In this document: piece by piece, positions 12,978-21,006 of the stretch
How the letters are laid out: each line of letters begins with the position of its first letter
Position numbering within the stretch: the first letter of the stretch is position 1
Assembly: GCF_030463535.1 (NCBI RefSeq)
Contig: NC_132893.1
Span: 29,824,782 to 29,888,781 of the forward strand
Direction of reading: 5' to 3'
Length of the DNA stretch: 64,000 bases
Source of the DNA: Salminus brasiliensis
Taxonomy: Eukaryota > Chordata > Actinopteri > Characiformes > Bryconidae
The notes under the pieces: model-generated
The model's database searches: none
What the model was told of the DNA's origin: nothing
Seen by the model: only the letters and a program-made list of their open reading frames with translations
Program-made: the position numbers and the translations under genes

Positions 12978-15900
12978 CACACACACACACACACACACAC
13001 TTTTTGTAACAAGTGTCTTGCTGTCCCTTTGCAGTTGTGACACTGAATTGTCCCACTGAGGGACTAATAAAGGATAATAAGGATAATCAACTCACACACA
13101 AACTACCACCGACTATTAAGGCAGAAGTACAATGCAGACATAAGTAACCAAATTCAGGACCAGTTAACACTGCAGTATTACATGGGCAATATTGCAGAGA
13201 GCGGCTAGAATGACAGCAGCAACATATGTATACGTGTGTTTAAACCTGGCCTGGAGTCTGTCTCACATGACCTTCGACTCAAGATCACAAAAGCCATAAA
13301 CACAGCCTCCAATACTTGATGCCACACTGCTCACACAGCCAAGCAATTCCAGACATGTGCACAGAAAGACCTCATGACAGAGGTGACGAACTCAATCAAG
13401 GTAACAGGCCACATTACACACAGTCCAGGGGGCCAGACCTATTTTTACTGGAAAACCTGATACTCTGTTTTCCTACAAAGAGATAATATTTTTTTCTGAG
13501 TTTGCTATTAGAGAATTCCTTAAATCACAACAGACTTCTCATTTGAGAATCAGGCACTGAATCAGTTTGAGCAATAGGGCTAATTATTAGTACTAGTATA
13601 TGTGGCTGTTAAGGGACTCGCAGGTCCTGAATTCTGTGTACAAGCCTGCTGACAACACACTGCAAAAAGAGCACTTACTGTCTTAACTTTGCCCCGCACA
13701 AGGGCTTGGAGATCCTTCAATAACTTTTCTCTCTTTTCTTTGTTGCAGTCCTTCCTGTATCAAATAAAGCAGTCACATTCAAAACATTCACAACTTTTTT
13801 CATTCCAATTTCAGTATTACTGTAAGTGGGTTATAGGATTGGATATCATCACCCCCCCCCCACCCCCCCCAGCCCCGCATCTCAGTCATTTATGCAGAGA
13901 TTTCTTATCCTGTGCAAACTGGCCATATAGTTCACAGACGTGACCTGTAGTAAATGACATTACTCCACCTCCACATGTAAAGTAATCCTGTCTGAACTGG
14001 GTTTAAACAAAAAGCTCAAATCAGATTTCATTTTCTTTGCTTTATCAGCTCTGATCTGCAGATTCAGACAGATGTGTGACAATGTATTTTGTGAAGTGTA
14101 AGCATGTAGTTAATGTAAATAGATAAATAAATAAATAAATAAAGTTAGAATTTGATATCTGCATGCCTGACTGAACAACACTACAGAGAGTGACTCACCT
14201 TCTAATCGTCTCCCAGACTTGTTTGGCTCTGATTACAATGGGGAACATGTCCTTTCTATCGTTCTGTTGTCGGCTCTGTTTCAGCTCTTTCTTCTTTTGT
14301 TTGAGCTCATTCCACTTCGGTTTCTTCGCTTCAGATCCTGCAAGGTTCACAATAAACATTAAACATCCAACATTAATGTCAGTCTGACCTCTACAGTCCT
14401 ATTAAACCTAGAGCTGGGCAATAAGACAATATTTTGTTATGACTCATATTATGCTTAACTAAGCAAATCAAGGATATTGTTCGTGCTTAATGAACATGTT
14501 TCATTACCAACAGTGTAATTGGACTGGTTTAATTAGATGAAGCTTAGCAGATAAAATGATTAAATAATATAATTAAATAATAAAAATCACTGTGTTCAGT
14601 ACAGGAGAATATCTGAAGAGTAGTTTTAAAGAATCTGTTGATTCTACTGATGCATTTAGTCTGTGATTACACGTATCGTGAAAAATGTACTGAAATATCA
14701 TAATACAGTATTTTCACCATATCGCCCAGCCCTTATCAAATCAGACACCCTTTTCTTAGTTTTACTCCATAATAAATACCAATAAGACTTACCCTCTTCC
14801 ACGTTCCCCTCAGACAGTTTTCTCTTTTTCGCAAACTTTCCATCTGTTGGCTTTTGCTTCATGAATTTCTGGGCTCCCCCTTTTCCTGCCGATTTTTCAA
14901 AAGGCTTCTTTTTGTCCGAGTTGTAAGGTTTGAAGGGACGTTTACCAGGAGATTTTCCATCAAATTTGCCTAGACGTTTCACATAAAAAAACAAAGACAC
15001 ATGCAAATATTTTCAGATCAGTTTAGCCCATTCAGCCTAGGACAGTTCACACTAAACTAAGACTGGCTGGGATGGCCAGTGTTCAGCACACATCAGACCA
15101 ACTACTTTTTCAAAATGTACTGTTCATGTCTTCGGGGCAGTGAAAACAGCCCCTTTTGGGTTCATAACATTGCCTCACAAAAACAAACACACACATCTGA
15201 CTACTAGTCAGATGACTACTGCATCACTGTCTAGTACAGCAGCTGTACTGCCTACGACCACAAGACCCTAAAGAGAGTGGTGAGGACAGCGGAGTCCATC
15301 ATAGGCAGCAAACTTCCAGACCTGCAGGACATCTACCGGTCCCGCTGCCTGAGAAAAATCCAGAAGATCCAGTTGGACTGTAGCCACCCAGCACACGGCC
15401 TGTTCACCTTACTGCCATCAGGCAGGAGGTACCGCAGCATCCAGGCCGGAACAAACCAGCTAATGAACAGTTTCTACCCACAAGCCATCAGGTTCCTGAA
15501 CAAGGTCCCTGTGAACCTTTCACCAACACCACTGCACTCGTTCACTTTATTATTAATACTCTATAGATCACTGCTATGGACAACATCACTAAGTCACTTT
15601 ATACAACAGGAATAAACATAAACATACATATTTATACTTAGCTCCACTCTCTCTCAGACTATACCTGTCTCATAAATGTACATATCAGAGAATACCTACA
15701 GATCCCTCCTGTCTTTGTATATTCTGTATTTTGTAGAATATTTATATATATTATCTATAATATATATTATATTTAATATAATTTTGATAGAACATTTTAA
15801 TGTTTAGTATGCATATAGTTTTGTCCTCCTGTAGAGCATCAACCTGAGCCTTACCACATATGCATTTCAATGCATAAATGTCCTGACATGTTGTGCAAAT

Positions 15901-16792
15901 GGCAAATAAACCTGAAACTTGAAACTAGAGCAAAATACATGGTAGTTAGTCTTAATAGAGATCATTTAATATAATAAAGAAGTCTTAAAGACACAGTAAC
16001 AAACAGTAGACTATGAGCCCTTTAATTCTGAACTGGCTTTGACTATTATAGCCACAACATCACCAAGTCACTTTATACAACAGGAATAAACATAAACATA
16101 CATATTTATACTTAGCTCCACTCTCTCTCAGACTATACCTGTCTCATAAATGTACATATCAGACAAAACTATATGCATACTAAACATTAAAATGTTCTAT
16201 CAAAATTTTATTAAATATAATATATATTATAGATAATATATATAACTATTCTACAAAATACAGAATATAAATATGTACATATGTATATATGTATATATAC
16301 ACACACACACACACACAGACACGCACTATTTCATCTCTGTATATATATTTGTATATTTGTATTCTGTACTTTTTTTTGCTTATATTTCTATATTTTCATT
16401 TTTATATTCTATTCTTTAACTTAAATGTAACTTATTCTATTTTTATTTTCTTCATTTTTATTTTGCACTTTTGCACTTTACTTCATTAAGTTAAGGTTTA
16501 GTTAAGTTTAAATGTAGATTTTTATTGTATAGCTTGATGTGAGCAGACTGTCAAAAAAGCATTTCACTGCAGGTTATACTGTGTATGACTATATATGTGA
16601 CAAATAAAATTTGATTTGATTTTGACATATTAGCTAACACTCTTTCCTTCAATCATGCACATCACTGAAGCTCTGATTGTGAATTTTACCCAAATAAACA
16701 GCCAGTCAACTGGTGTCCTTACCTTTCCCCTTGAATGCAGGTTTCTTTCCATCTTTAGCACCGAATGATTTCTTCCTTGGTTTGGCCTCCAT
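2258..16792 (-). CDS. pum3: PUM3 (Pumilio homolog 3 / KIAA0020-like), 17 coding exons
   Basis: Spliced gene for a nucleolar Puf-A/Puf6-type RNA-binding protein; the family acts in ribosome biogenesis through pumilio repeats. Coding exons (minus strand, 5' to 3'): 16792-16723, 14969-14793, 14337-14199, 13754-13679, 12640-12547, 11829-11763, 11197-11023, 10418-10315, 9714-9636, 9475-9377, 9276-9223, 8824-8744, 8543-8401, 7188-6966, 6480-6393, 5498-5408, 2384-2258. All have GT-AG borders and closing phases, summing to 1887 nt (628 aa; mammalian family members are about 650 aa). The product starts MEAKPRKKSF, has a Lys-rich nucleolar-type N-terminus, then family blocks such as KKPKWNELKQKKKELKQ, LRHSEASSVVEYAYNDKA, VAMHCLWHG, LYLLSPRDPAH and WASVNRGAI, ending LLEKLV. 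Introns hold an ERV upstream of the ATG, a LINE fragment, MITEs and, in the last intron, a Tc1. No disabling change seen. Confidence 0.95.
2925..2976 (+). repeat. G-rich near-duplicate tract with G-quadruplex potential
   Basis: Within the last PUM3 intron a short unit (GAGTTATGGGCGGGGGGA) is imperfectly repeated, giving four runs of four or more G within about 45 bp on the plus strand. The surrounding 2860-3000 is purine-rich. Confidence 0.45.
3662..5281 (-). mobile_element. Tc1/mariner transposon, near full length, in PUM3 last intron
   Basis: A 1.62-kb element bounded by TA dinucleotides, with matching ends CAGTCATGCCCGAAAGTATT and its reverse complement. The inverted repeats are about 210 bp (roughly 3662-3875 and 5068-5281). 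Each carries an outer and an inner copy of a direct repeat containing ATTCATACCC, i.e. the IR/DR architecture of Tc1-like elements. It encodes a transposase on the minus strand with one nonsense codon (separate entry). High similarity between the two IRs suggests a moderately recent insertion. Confidence 0.93.
3879..4901 (-). pseudogene. Tc1-like transposase interrupted by a single in-frame TAA
   Basis: An ATG at 4901 opens a frame beginning MAKTKELTKDLR, with an N-terminal helix-turn-helix. It is cut by TAA at 4772-4770 and continues in the same frame to a stop at 3879. Total span is 1023 nt (340 codons), the normal Tc1 transposase size. Visible domains: paired-like DNA-binding region with GRKPK, then a DDE catalytic domain with WSDETK (first Asp), FQHDNDPKHTA (second Asp) and QSPDLNPIENLW (Glu). 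No frameshift is seen; the only break is the TAA, so this copy probably lost activity recently. An internal start at 4748 would give a 289-residue catalytic fragment lacking most of the DNA-binding region. Confidence 0.9.
6013..6077. repeat. (AT)n microsatellite
   Basis: Uninterrupted AT dinucleotides over about 64 bp, directly abutting the truncated MITE at 6078-6270. Confidence 0.9.
6078..6270. mobile_element. MITE family A, 3' half
   Basis: Contains the family landmarks CCACGCCTGGCATTAGGC, CCAATAGGTTCGT, CAGAGAGTCCTATTCTATTG and the end GTCCACAAACATTTGGACAT. The 5' half is missing and replaced by the AT microsatellite. Confidence 0.7.
7767..8196. mobile_element. MITE family A copy
   Basis: Left end ACTATGTGGACAAAGG, right end GTGTCCACAAACATTTGGAC followed by ATATTGTATA. 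Internal landmarks TGTTGGAGTTACCGTCTC, TTATACCCCTCTAGCCC and TCATGTCTGTCTGCTCCAG are in family order. Lies in the PUM3 intron between exons 8401-8543 and 6966-7188. Confidence 0.75.
12930..13003. repeat. (TA)n-(CA)n compound microsatellite
   Basis: TA repeats run from about 12930 to 12971 and continue into CA repeats to about 13003, in a PUM3 intron. Confidence 0.9.
13004..13090 (+). mobile_element. LINE 3'-end fragment
   Basis: The string GTCCCACTGAGGGACTAATA followed by AAAGGATAATAAGGATAAT is the typical 3' terminus of a fish LINE group: a short hairpin then a short-unit tail. Only the tail end is present. Confidence 0.4.
15235..15930 (+). mobile_element. LINE fragment: C-terminus of the polymerase ORF plus 3' UTR
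   Basis: An open frame from about 15247 to 15615 encodes the post-RT C-terminal region seen in fish non-LTR retrotransposon ORF2 proteins (landmarks LPDLQDIYRSRCL, HPAHGLFTLLPSGRRYRS, FYPQAIRFLN). It is followed by an AT-rich 3' UTR and a tail of repeated ACTTGAA. The catalytic RT and endonuclease are absent, so it is a 5'-truncated copy inside a PUM3 intron. The exact clade (L2/RTE/CR1-like) cannot be assigned by eye. Confidence 0.7.
16056..16272. repeat. Rearranged duplicate of the LINE 3' UTR (one part direct, one part inverted)
   Basis: 16056-16163 repeats 15583-15690 in direct orientation (shared core CACTTTATACAACAGGAATA). The adjoining 16166-16270 is the reverse complement of about 15719-15833 (shared core AAACATTAAAATGTTCTATC). 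Confidence 0.65.
16283..16625 (+). mobile_element. LINE 3' UTR fragment with CA microsatellite
   Basis: Starts at a (CA)n run (16299-16318) and ends GACAAATAAAATTTGATTTG plus ATTTT, the characteristic fish LINE 3' terminus (AATAAA plus short ATTTG-type tail). Non-coding, T-rich. Confidence 0.55.
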
Positions 16793-16802
16793 TACTGACA
16801 AC
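16723..16802 (-). other. pum3: PUM3 exon 2 with the start codon
   Basis: The acceptor lies at 16803-16808 (CTGCAG on the minus strand) after a pyrimidine run; ATG is at 16792-16790 and the donor GTAAGG is at 16722-16717. The exon ends with one base of a Gly codon that is completed by the exon at 14969. The retroelement's 5' LTR begins only 98 bp upstream of the acceptor, so the branch point and pyrimidine tract are native sequence. Confidence 0.85.
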
Positions 16803-16900
16803 CTGCAGCACAGAAGCAGAGAGACAGCCTCAGTGAAGGAGCTTCAGCTGCGAGGGTGTACAACTACTGCTTCTCATGAACACCACAAACCCAGAGACAG

Positions 16901-17936
16901 TGTTGTAGTAAAATGTTTATTATACCTTGTGTTTGTTGACAAATTATCCTTAAATAATGATTACTCAACTTAGTATTAACAACTACATAATCATTGTGTG
17001 AAACCTTGTATTTTATATGCATCTATACAAATGATTATCCGATACTTATATCATGTAGGCTTACACACATAGCTAACAATGTATGGCTTGTTTCTAACCC
17101 ACATAATACCCACTTGTAACACGTATTGGTGTGCGACATATAGAGTCACTTTGCATGGCATATTACTCACCCACTTACTAACTTACATGATATTTACTCA
17201 TAAGACATATTATAACCTTATTACATTGTATGGCCTACTAACTCACATGACATGGCCTCCTGAGACACATTAACATGTAACATATGGAGTTCTATGGTAA
17301 AGGCGGGTGATTCACGCTTAAAGACATTTGCGTTACTAAAACTATACATCAGCATGACAAGTGAGGCCACTCCATGTGTCTGAAGTCACTGTCATGGACC
17401 ATCGTGTTGGCCCCAATTGGGACTGGTGTACTTTGTTTGAACTGAAGTGATATGGAGGGGATGCTGATAGGGTCGGACAAAGCGGCCTTCTCTCTGTGTG
17501 GGTAACTCCCTAACCTGCAGCTGCCTCGCACACACATAGAGAATGCTACACTGTCCAGCTTTGAGAAAATACAAAACATAGTCAAGGTCAAGCATGATGG
17601 TGGAGTCAGACACGTGAATCTGAGTACTAACATGTGCCATCTTGCATATTCACATAGACTAATCTGTAGAAACGCCTCATCGGCAGGTTTCACGTCATTT
17701 GGGGTATAAACGTGGAGTCAGATGAGAACGGGGTCGGAACTTTGCTTTGGGATGGTTGATACACTGTCTTTAATGCATTTGTTCTCCTGGATCCAGCATT
17801 CTTAAATAAATACTTTGGTTTGCTTCTAACTTCACTCCACTCGTCTGCGACTCTTTCCACAAAACGAACACGCAAGGTGTTGCGCCCCGGAAGAGGGGTG
17901 GGGTACGGGCAACACTATGTAGACATTTTTCTACAA
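16901..17936 (+). repeat. 5' LTR of the retrovirus-like element (1036 bp)
   Basis: Begins TGTTGTAG and ends CTACAA; the inner TGTAG...CTACA forms the expected short inverted repeat. A TATA box (GTATAAAC, TATAAA at 17705-17710) and AATAAA at 17805-17810 place the U3/R boundary near 17735 and R/U5 near 17825. Open frames here are duplicated exactly in the 3' LTR and show no coding character. Confidence 0.93.
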
Positions 17937-17938
17937 AT

Positions 17939-17955
17939 TGGTGACCTCCGACGTG
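17939..17955 (+). other. Primer binding site, tRNA-Trp-like
   Basis: Three bases after the LTR end lies TGGTGACCTCCGACGTG. Apart from one extra T at 17947, it matches the complement of the 3' end of vertebrate tRNA-Trp plus CCA, the primer class used by alpharetroviruses. The spacing from the LTR is right for a PBS. Confidence 0.75.
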
Positions 17956-18128
17956 TGGGAAAGTTGTGACGAAAGACGGCATCCGGCACTGATCCACTCG
18001 CGCGCGCACCACAAAAAGGTAAGCAGAGCCTGTTAATCGAATTCTGCATATTGAATATCTGAAATTTGAGTGGTGAGGCGGTCCGAGTGCTGTCTGGAGG
18101 GGAGCAGGAAGCATATCAATTTATTTAT

Positions 18129-18495
18129 GGTTAATGCCGATGGGTGATTCCGGCTAGGGGTAACTCCGACGGGTGATTCCGGAGTAGGGTTTTTCTATTT
18201 TATATGGTTAATGCCGATGGGTGATTCCGGCTAGGGGTAACTCCGACGGGTGATTCCGGAGTAGGGTTTTTCTATTTTATATGGTTAATGCCGATGGGTG
18301 ATTCCGGCTAAAGGTAACTCCGACGGGTGATTCCGGAGTAGGGTTTTTCTATTTTATATGGTTAATGCCGATGGGTGATTCCGGCTAAAGGTAACTCCGA
18401 CGGGTGATTCCGGAGTAGGGTTTTTCTATTTTATATGGTTAATGCCGATGGGTGATTCCGGCTAAAGGTAACTCCGACGGGTGATTCCGGAGCAA
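18129..18495 (+). repeat. Five-copy 77-bp nested tandem repeat in the leader
   Basis: Units start at 18129, 18206, 18283, 18360 and 18437, exactly 77 bp apart; the last is partial. Each unit contains two half-repeats, CCGATGGGTGATTCCGG and CCGACGGGTGATTCCGG, so the 17-bp motif occurs ten times. Units 1-2 have CTAGGGG where units 3-5 have CTAAAGG, which orders the duplication history. Confidence 0.95.
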
Positions 18496-18835
18496 GGGTT
18501 AGGATTGGAAGCTGGCGTATCCCCCCGACATCTGACGAGGTGGTCGGATAATTGCCAGGTGGGAGACTCACCTCGAGATTGATCCACTCGCAAAGTAGTC
18601 ATGGTTATTATTGTTGTGTATTTTTAATTGTATAAAGCAGAAGCGGTTCCTGCTAAAAGGGTTGTATTGTATGATTTTATTGTGATCTTGTGTATTAAAG
18701 CAGCTGTTTAATTTTGTTTCACTCGGATTGGCGACTCCGCAGGTATAGGTAATACCTGGAACATCGAACTACTATAACTAGGTTATAGTGGGACCGTGTG
18801 GGCGGCGCTTTGTCAGAGACAAGTAATTGGCCTGA

Positions 18836-19020
18836 ATGTCTAGTTTAAAAGGAGTTCACATAAGTGCATGTGCGCACGGCGCTGTATGTCTCATATATGA
18901 TATGTCCATATAAGTGCGTGCACACTGCGCTGTATGTAGTTTAAGTGTGAATGTTTAGTTTAAAAAGAGGCTGTATGGCCATATAAGTGCGTGTGAGCAC
19001 GCCGCTGTGTGTTTCATATT
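18836..19020 (+). repeat. Three diverged leader repeats with GC-rich palindromes
   Basis: Three roughly 60-bp units share ATAAGTGCRTG followed by a GC-rich palindromic core (GTGCGCAC, GTGCGTGCAC and GTGTGAGCAC variants) and GCTGTATGT. Two are preceded by TAGTTTAAAA. The palindromes could form loops of the kind used for RNA dimerisation or packaging; that is inference. Confidence 0.6.
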
Positions 19021-19472
19021 TTGCCTAACTGTGTGAAAGGGGCGGAGGGCCCACAAGTGTGACTGGGTGCCAATTACAGGTACTTGCTTCTGTAAGCACG
19101 GCTCGGCCGGCTGGTCGGGGACCAGGCGTACCTAGCGTTGTGTAAAGGATACACACAAGAGCTTTTTCAGTGCGCCTGAGAGAGCCTTGACGAACACACG
19201 GTTGTGCTGTATATGATTATCAGACTGTGAAATTCTTCACTGAGCTGAAAGCTGAAATTTTTCCTCTTCTCTTTCCCTGTTATATACCGCCGAGGAGCGC
19301 GGAGCGCAGCGGCTGCTGCGGAGAAGCGCAGAGGGGGAGCCCTGGGAGGACACTGCTCGAAAAATCTCAATGCGTGAAACCCTGCGGTGTTAACGTAATC
19401 GCATTTGAGAGAGAAGTAGAGCGAAGACCCATTCAGGTGAGATCCATCCTTGATCAGCACCTTGCACACAAC

Positions 19473-20588
19473 ATGGCTAGTAGTAGAAATTTGAGTAAAG
19501 AACTAAATGCCCTTTACGGCGTGGGAAACTGGGAATGGAAACTCTTTGAACTGCAAATAGAGAGGGTAGCCCAGGGGGTTAAAGAAGGTGTGATAAATCT
19601 GAAACAGCGAGATGAGGTGCAGAAAAGTGTGATCAGCAGGTTTGAGACATGGTGACAAAAACATACGGGAGAGAGGACATGTTTAATACACTGCATTAAT
19701 CAGATGAAGAAAGAGTTAGAAGACAGATCAGGTCAGGCTGAAGCAGAAATGAAGCGGGCTGGTTTGTTCAAAAGAACAAAGGCTAAAAATAGCTTTAAAG
19801 CAGCACAGGAGGACTTAGCAGAGCTGATAGCTATCATAACTGCATTTCTGAGCATGATACCCGATTTAGTCACACTGAAAATACAGGATCCGTCCCGGCC
19901 GAAGGCGAACGCACCATCTGCGGAGAAGGCGGAAGTGGACAGTGAGTATACAAAACACAAGGGGGAGGGGCCTGACGCCCTGCCTCCGCCATACAACCCA
20001 AGACACATCCCACCTGCAGATATTCTGTTGCCAGTCTTCACCATAGACACAGGGACAGTCAGAGTGGAGCAGCAGGAAAGGGGGGGCTCAGCCCGAGAGC
20101 ACACACCACTAGCTGACACCACAGCTCACAGCAGAGAGCAGGCAGCAGATAGTTACGCACACACTGCAGATCCCTTTCTACTGCGCAGACAACATGAGAC
20201 CCTTAATGACGACCAGACTGACACCCACTGTTATGACGATCTACATGCAAAGGGGACTAATAGAACTGAGGATAAACAGCGCCATCACTGTACACAAACA
20301 TTGGCCAAACCATCTATTAACCCATTACGCCAAAACACAAAACCCACGGTCATTATTACAGCAGCTTTAGAGGGACATGGGACAACTGATGATGACTCTG
20401 ACGATCTCGACTGCATACCAGCTGACGAGTGCAGGGTAGTGGGACATATAAGGGACAGAACAGTAGCTGACTTGAACCGTACCCTACATGACATGGAACA
20501 GATGATACTAGCAGAACAAAGAGACTTGGAATTACGCCAACAGGCCCTTGACTGCAGCACCACAACCACAGACACAGCAGCCAAATGA
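19473..20588 (+). pseudogene. gag: gag 5' portion, interrupted by an in-frame TGA
   Basis: The ATG at 19473 (context ACAACATGG) opens a frame reading MASSRNLSKEL. It meets TGA at 19653-19655, and the same frame is open again without another stop to TGA at 20586-20588; a downstream ATG lies at 19704. The second block has a basic helical start, a PPPY late-domain motif (ALPPPYNP, about residues 93-100 counted from 19704) and a charged helical end rich in Glu/Gln. I cannot find a retroviral capsid domain or its major homology region between PPPY and the zinc knuckle, so this gag seems both nonsense-interrupted and internally deleted, or very divergent. Met2 is followed by Ala, so no N-myristoylation is expected. 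Confidence 0.7.
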
Positions 20589-20961
20589 GCAGACACCACA
20601 GATGATAACATCACCACAGCAACCACAAACATTCATGAACACACAAGCATACATGCCCACCCAGCCATGGCCAACACAATACCCACCATATAGTTATGGA
20701 CCACGCCCATACTTCCCACAACGGCCCTACTCAAGGGGCAGGGGGCGGGGTGGTGGACGGTGGCGGGGCGGGCGCCAGCCTGGACCCGGTGCATGTCTGA
20801 GATGCGGGGCCATGGGCCACTGGGCAGCACAATGTACAGCACCACTCTCACCTGAGACGACATATCCGCACCAGGCACCACACCCACACGCGGCACCACA
20901 ACCAGCCCCACGGCAACATCCTGCTGGACAGTACAGCATGGAGCCATGGGGTGGACGCTGA
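20512..20961 (+). CDS. gag: gag nucleocapsid portion in the +1 frame
   Basis: This frame is open from 20512 and overlaps the preceding gag block by 77 nt in the +1 phase, so a one-base indel or a +1 shift separates them. It is Gln/Pro-rich, then has an RGRGRGGGRWRGGR basic segment and one CCHC zinc knuckle (CLRCGAMGHWAAQC, spacing C-X2-C-X4-H-X4-C), typical of retroviral nucleocapsid binding genomic RNA. No ATG starts it. The frame ends GGACGC-TGA-CGG and the pol frame follows in the same phase with no further stop, so pol is probably made by readthrough. Confidence 0.8.
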   Translation, partial: QNKETWNYANRPLTAAPQPQTQQPNEQTPQMITSPQQPQTFMNTQAYMPTQPWPTQYPPYSYGPRPYFPQRPYSRGRGRGGGRWRGGRQPGPGACLRCGAMGHWAAQCTAPLSPETTYPHQAPHPHAAPQPAPRQHPAGQYSMEPWGGR

Positions 20962-20970
20962 CGGGGCCCA
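20955..20970 (+). promoter_or_regulatory. Candidate gag-pol stop-codon readthrough site (TGA-CGG)
   Basis: The nucleocapsid frame stops at TGA 20959-20961 followed immediately by CGG, and the in-frame codons from 20962 to the pol ATG at 21007 are all sense. UGA-CGG is one of the recognised strong readthrough contexts in RNA viruses. Gammaretroviruses use a stop codon at this junction, whereas most other retroviruses frameshift. The GC-rich GGGGCCCAGAGGAG just downstream could help form structure. Confidence 0.6.
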
Positions 20971-21006
20971 GAGGAGCACCAGGACAGCAGGGCTAGGGCA
21001 GAACCC

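Larger units (their letters stand above)
17956..19472 (+). other. Long 5' leader of the element
   Basis: About 1.5 kb between PBS and gag ATG, far longer than most simple retroviral leaders. It has a good splice-donor candidate AAAAAG/GTAAGC (GT at 18019-18020), the 77-bp tandem array (18129-18495), a perfect 8-bp hairpin (18771-18789) and three diverged GC-rich palindromic repeats (18836-19020). The last part, 19227-19472, is open in the gag frame. Confidence 0.7.

Noticed and set aside
17349-17693. 114-codon minus-strand frame in the 5' LTR (and its twin at 26375-26719)
   Set aside because: It lies wholly inside the LTR, is copied exactly in the other LTR and has no protein-like composition.
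18129-18495. Regularly spaced 17-bp repeats, superficially CRISPR-like
   Set aside because: Intervening sequences are themselves repeated, and the array sits in a retroviral leader of a vertebrate genome, so it is a tandem repeat.
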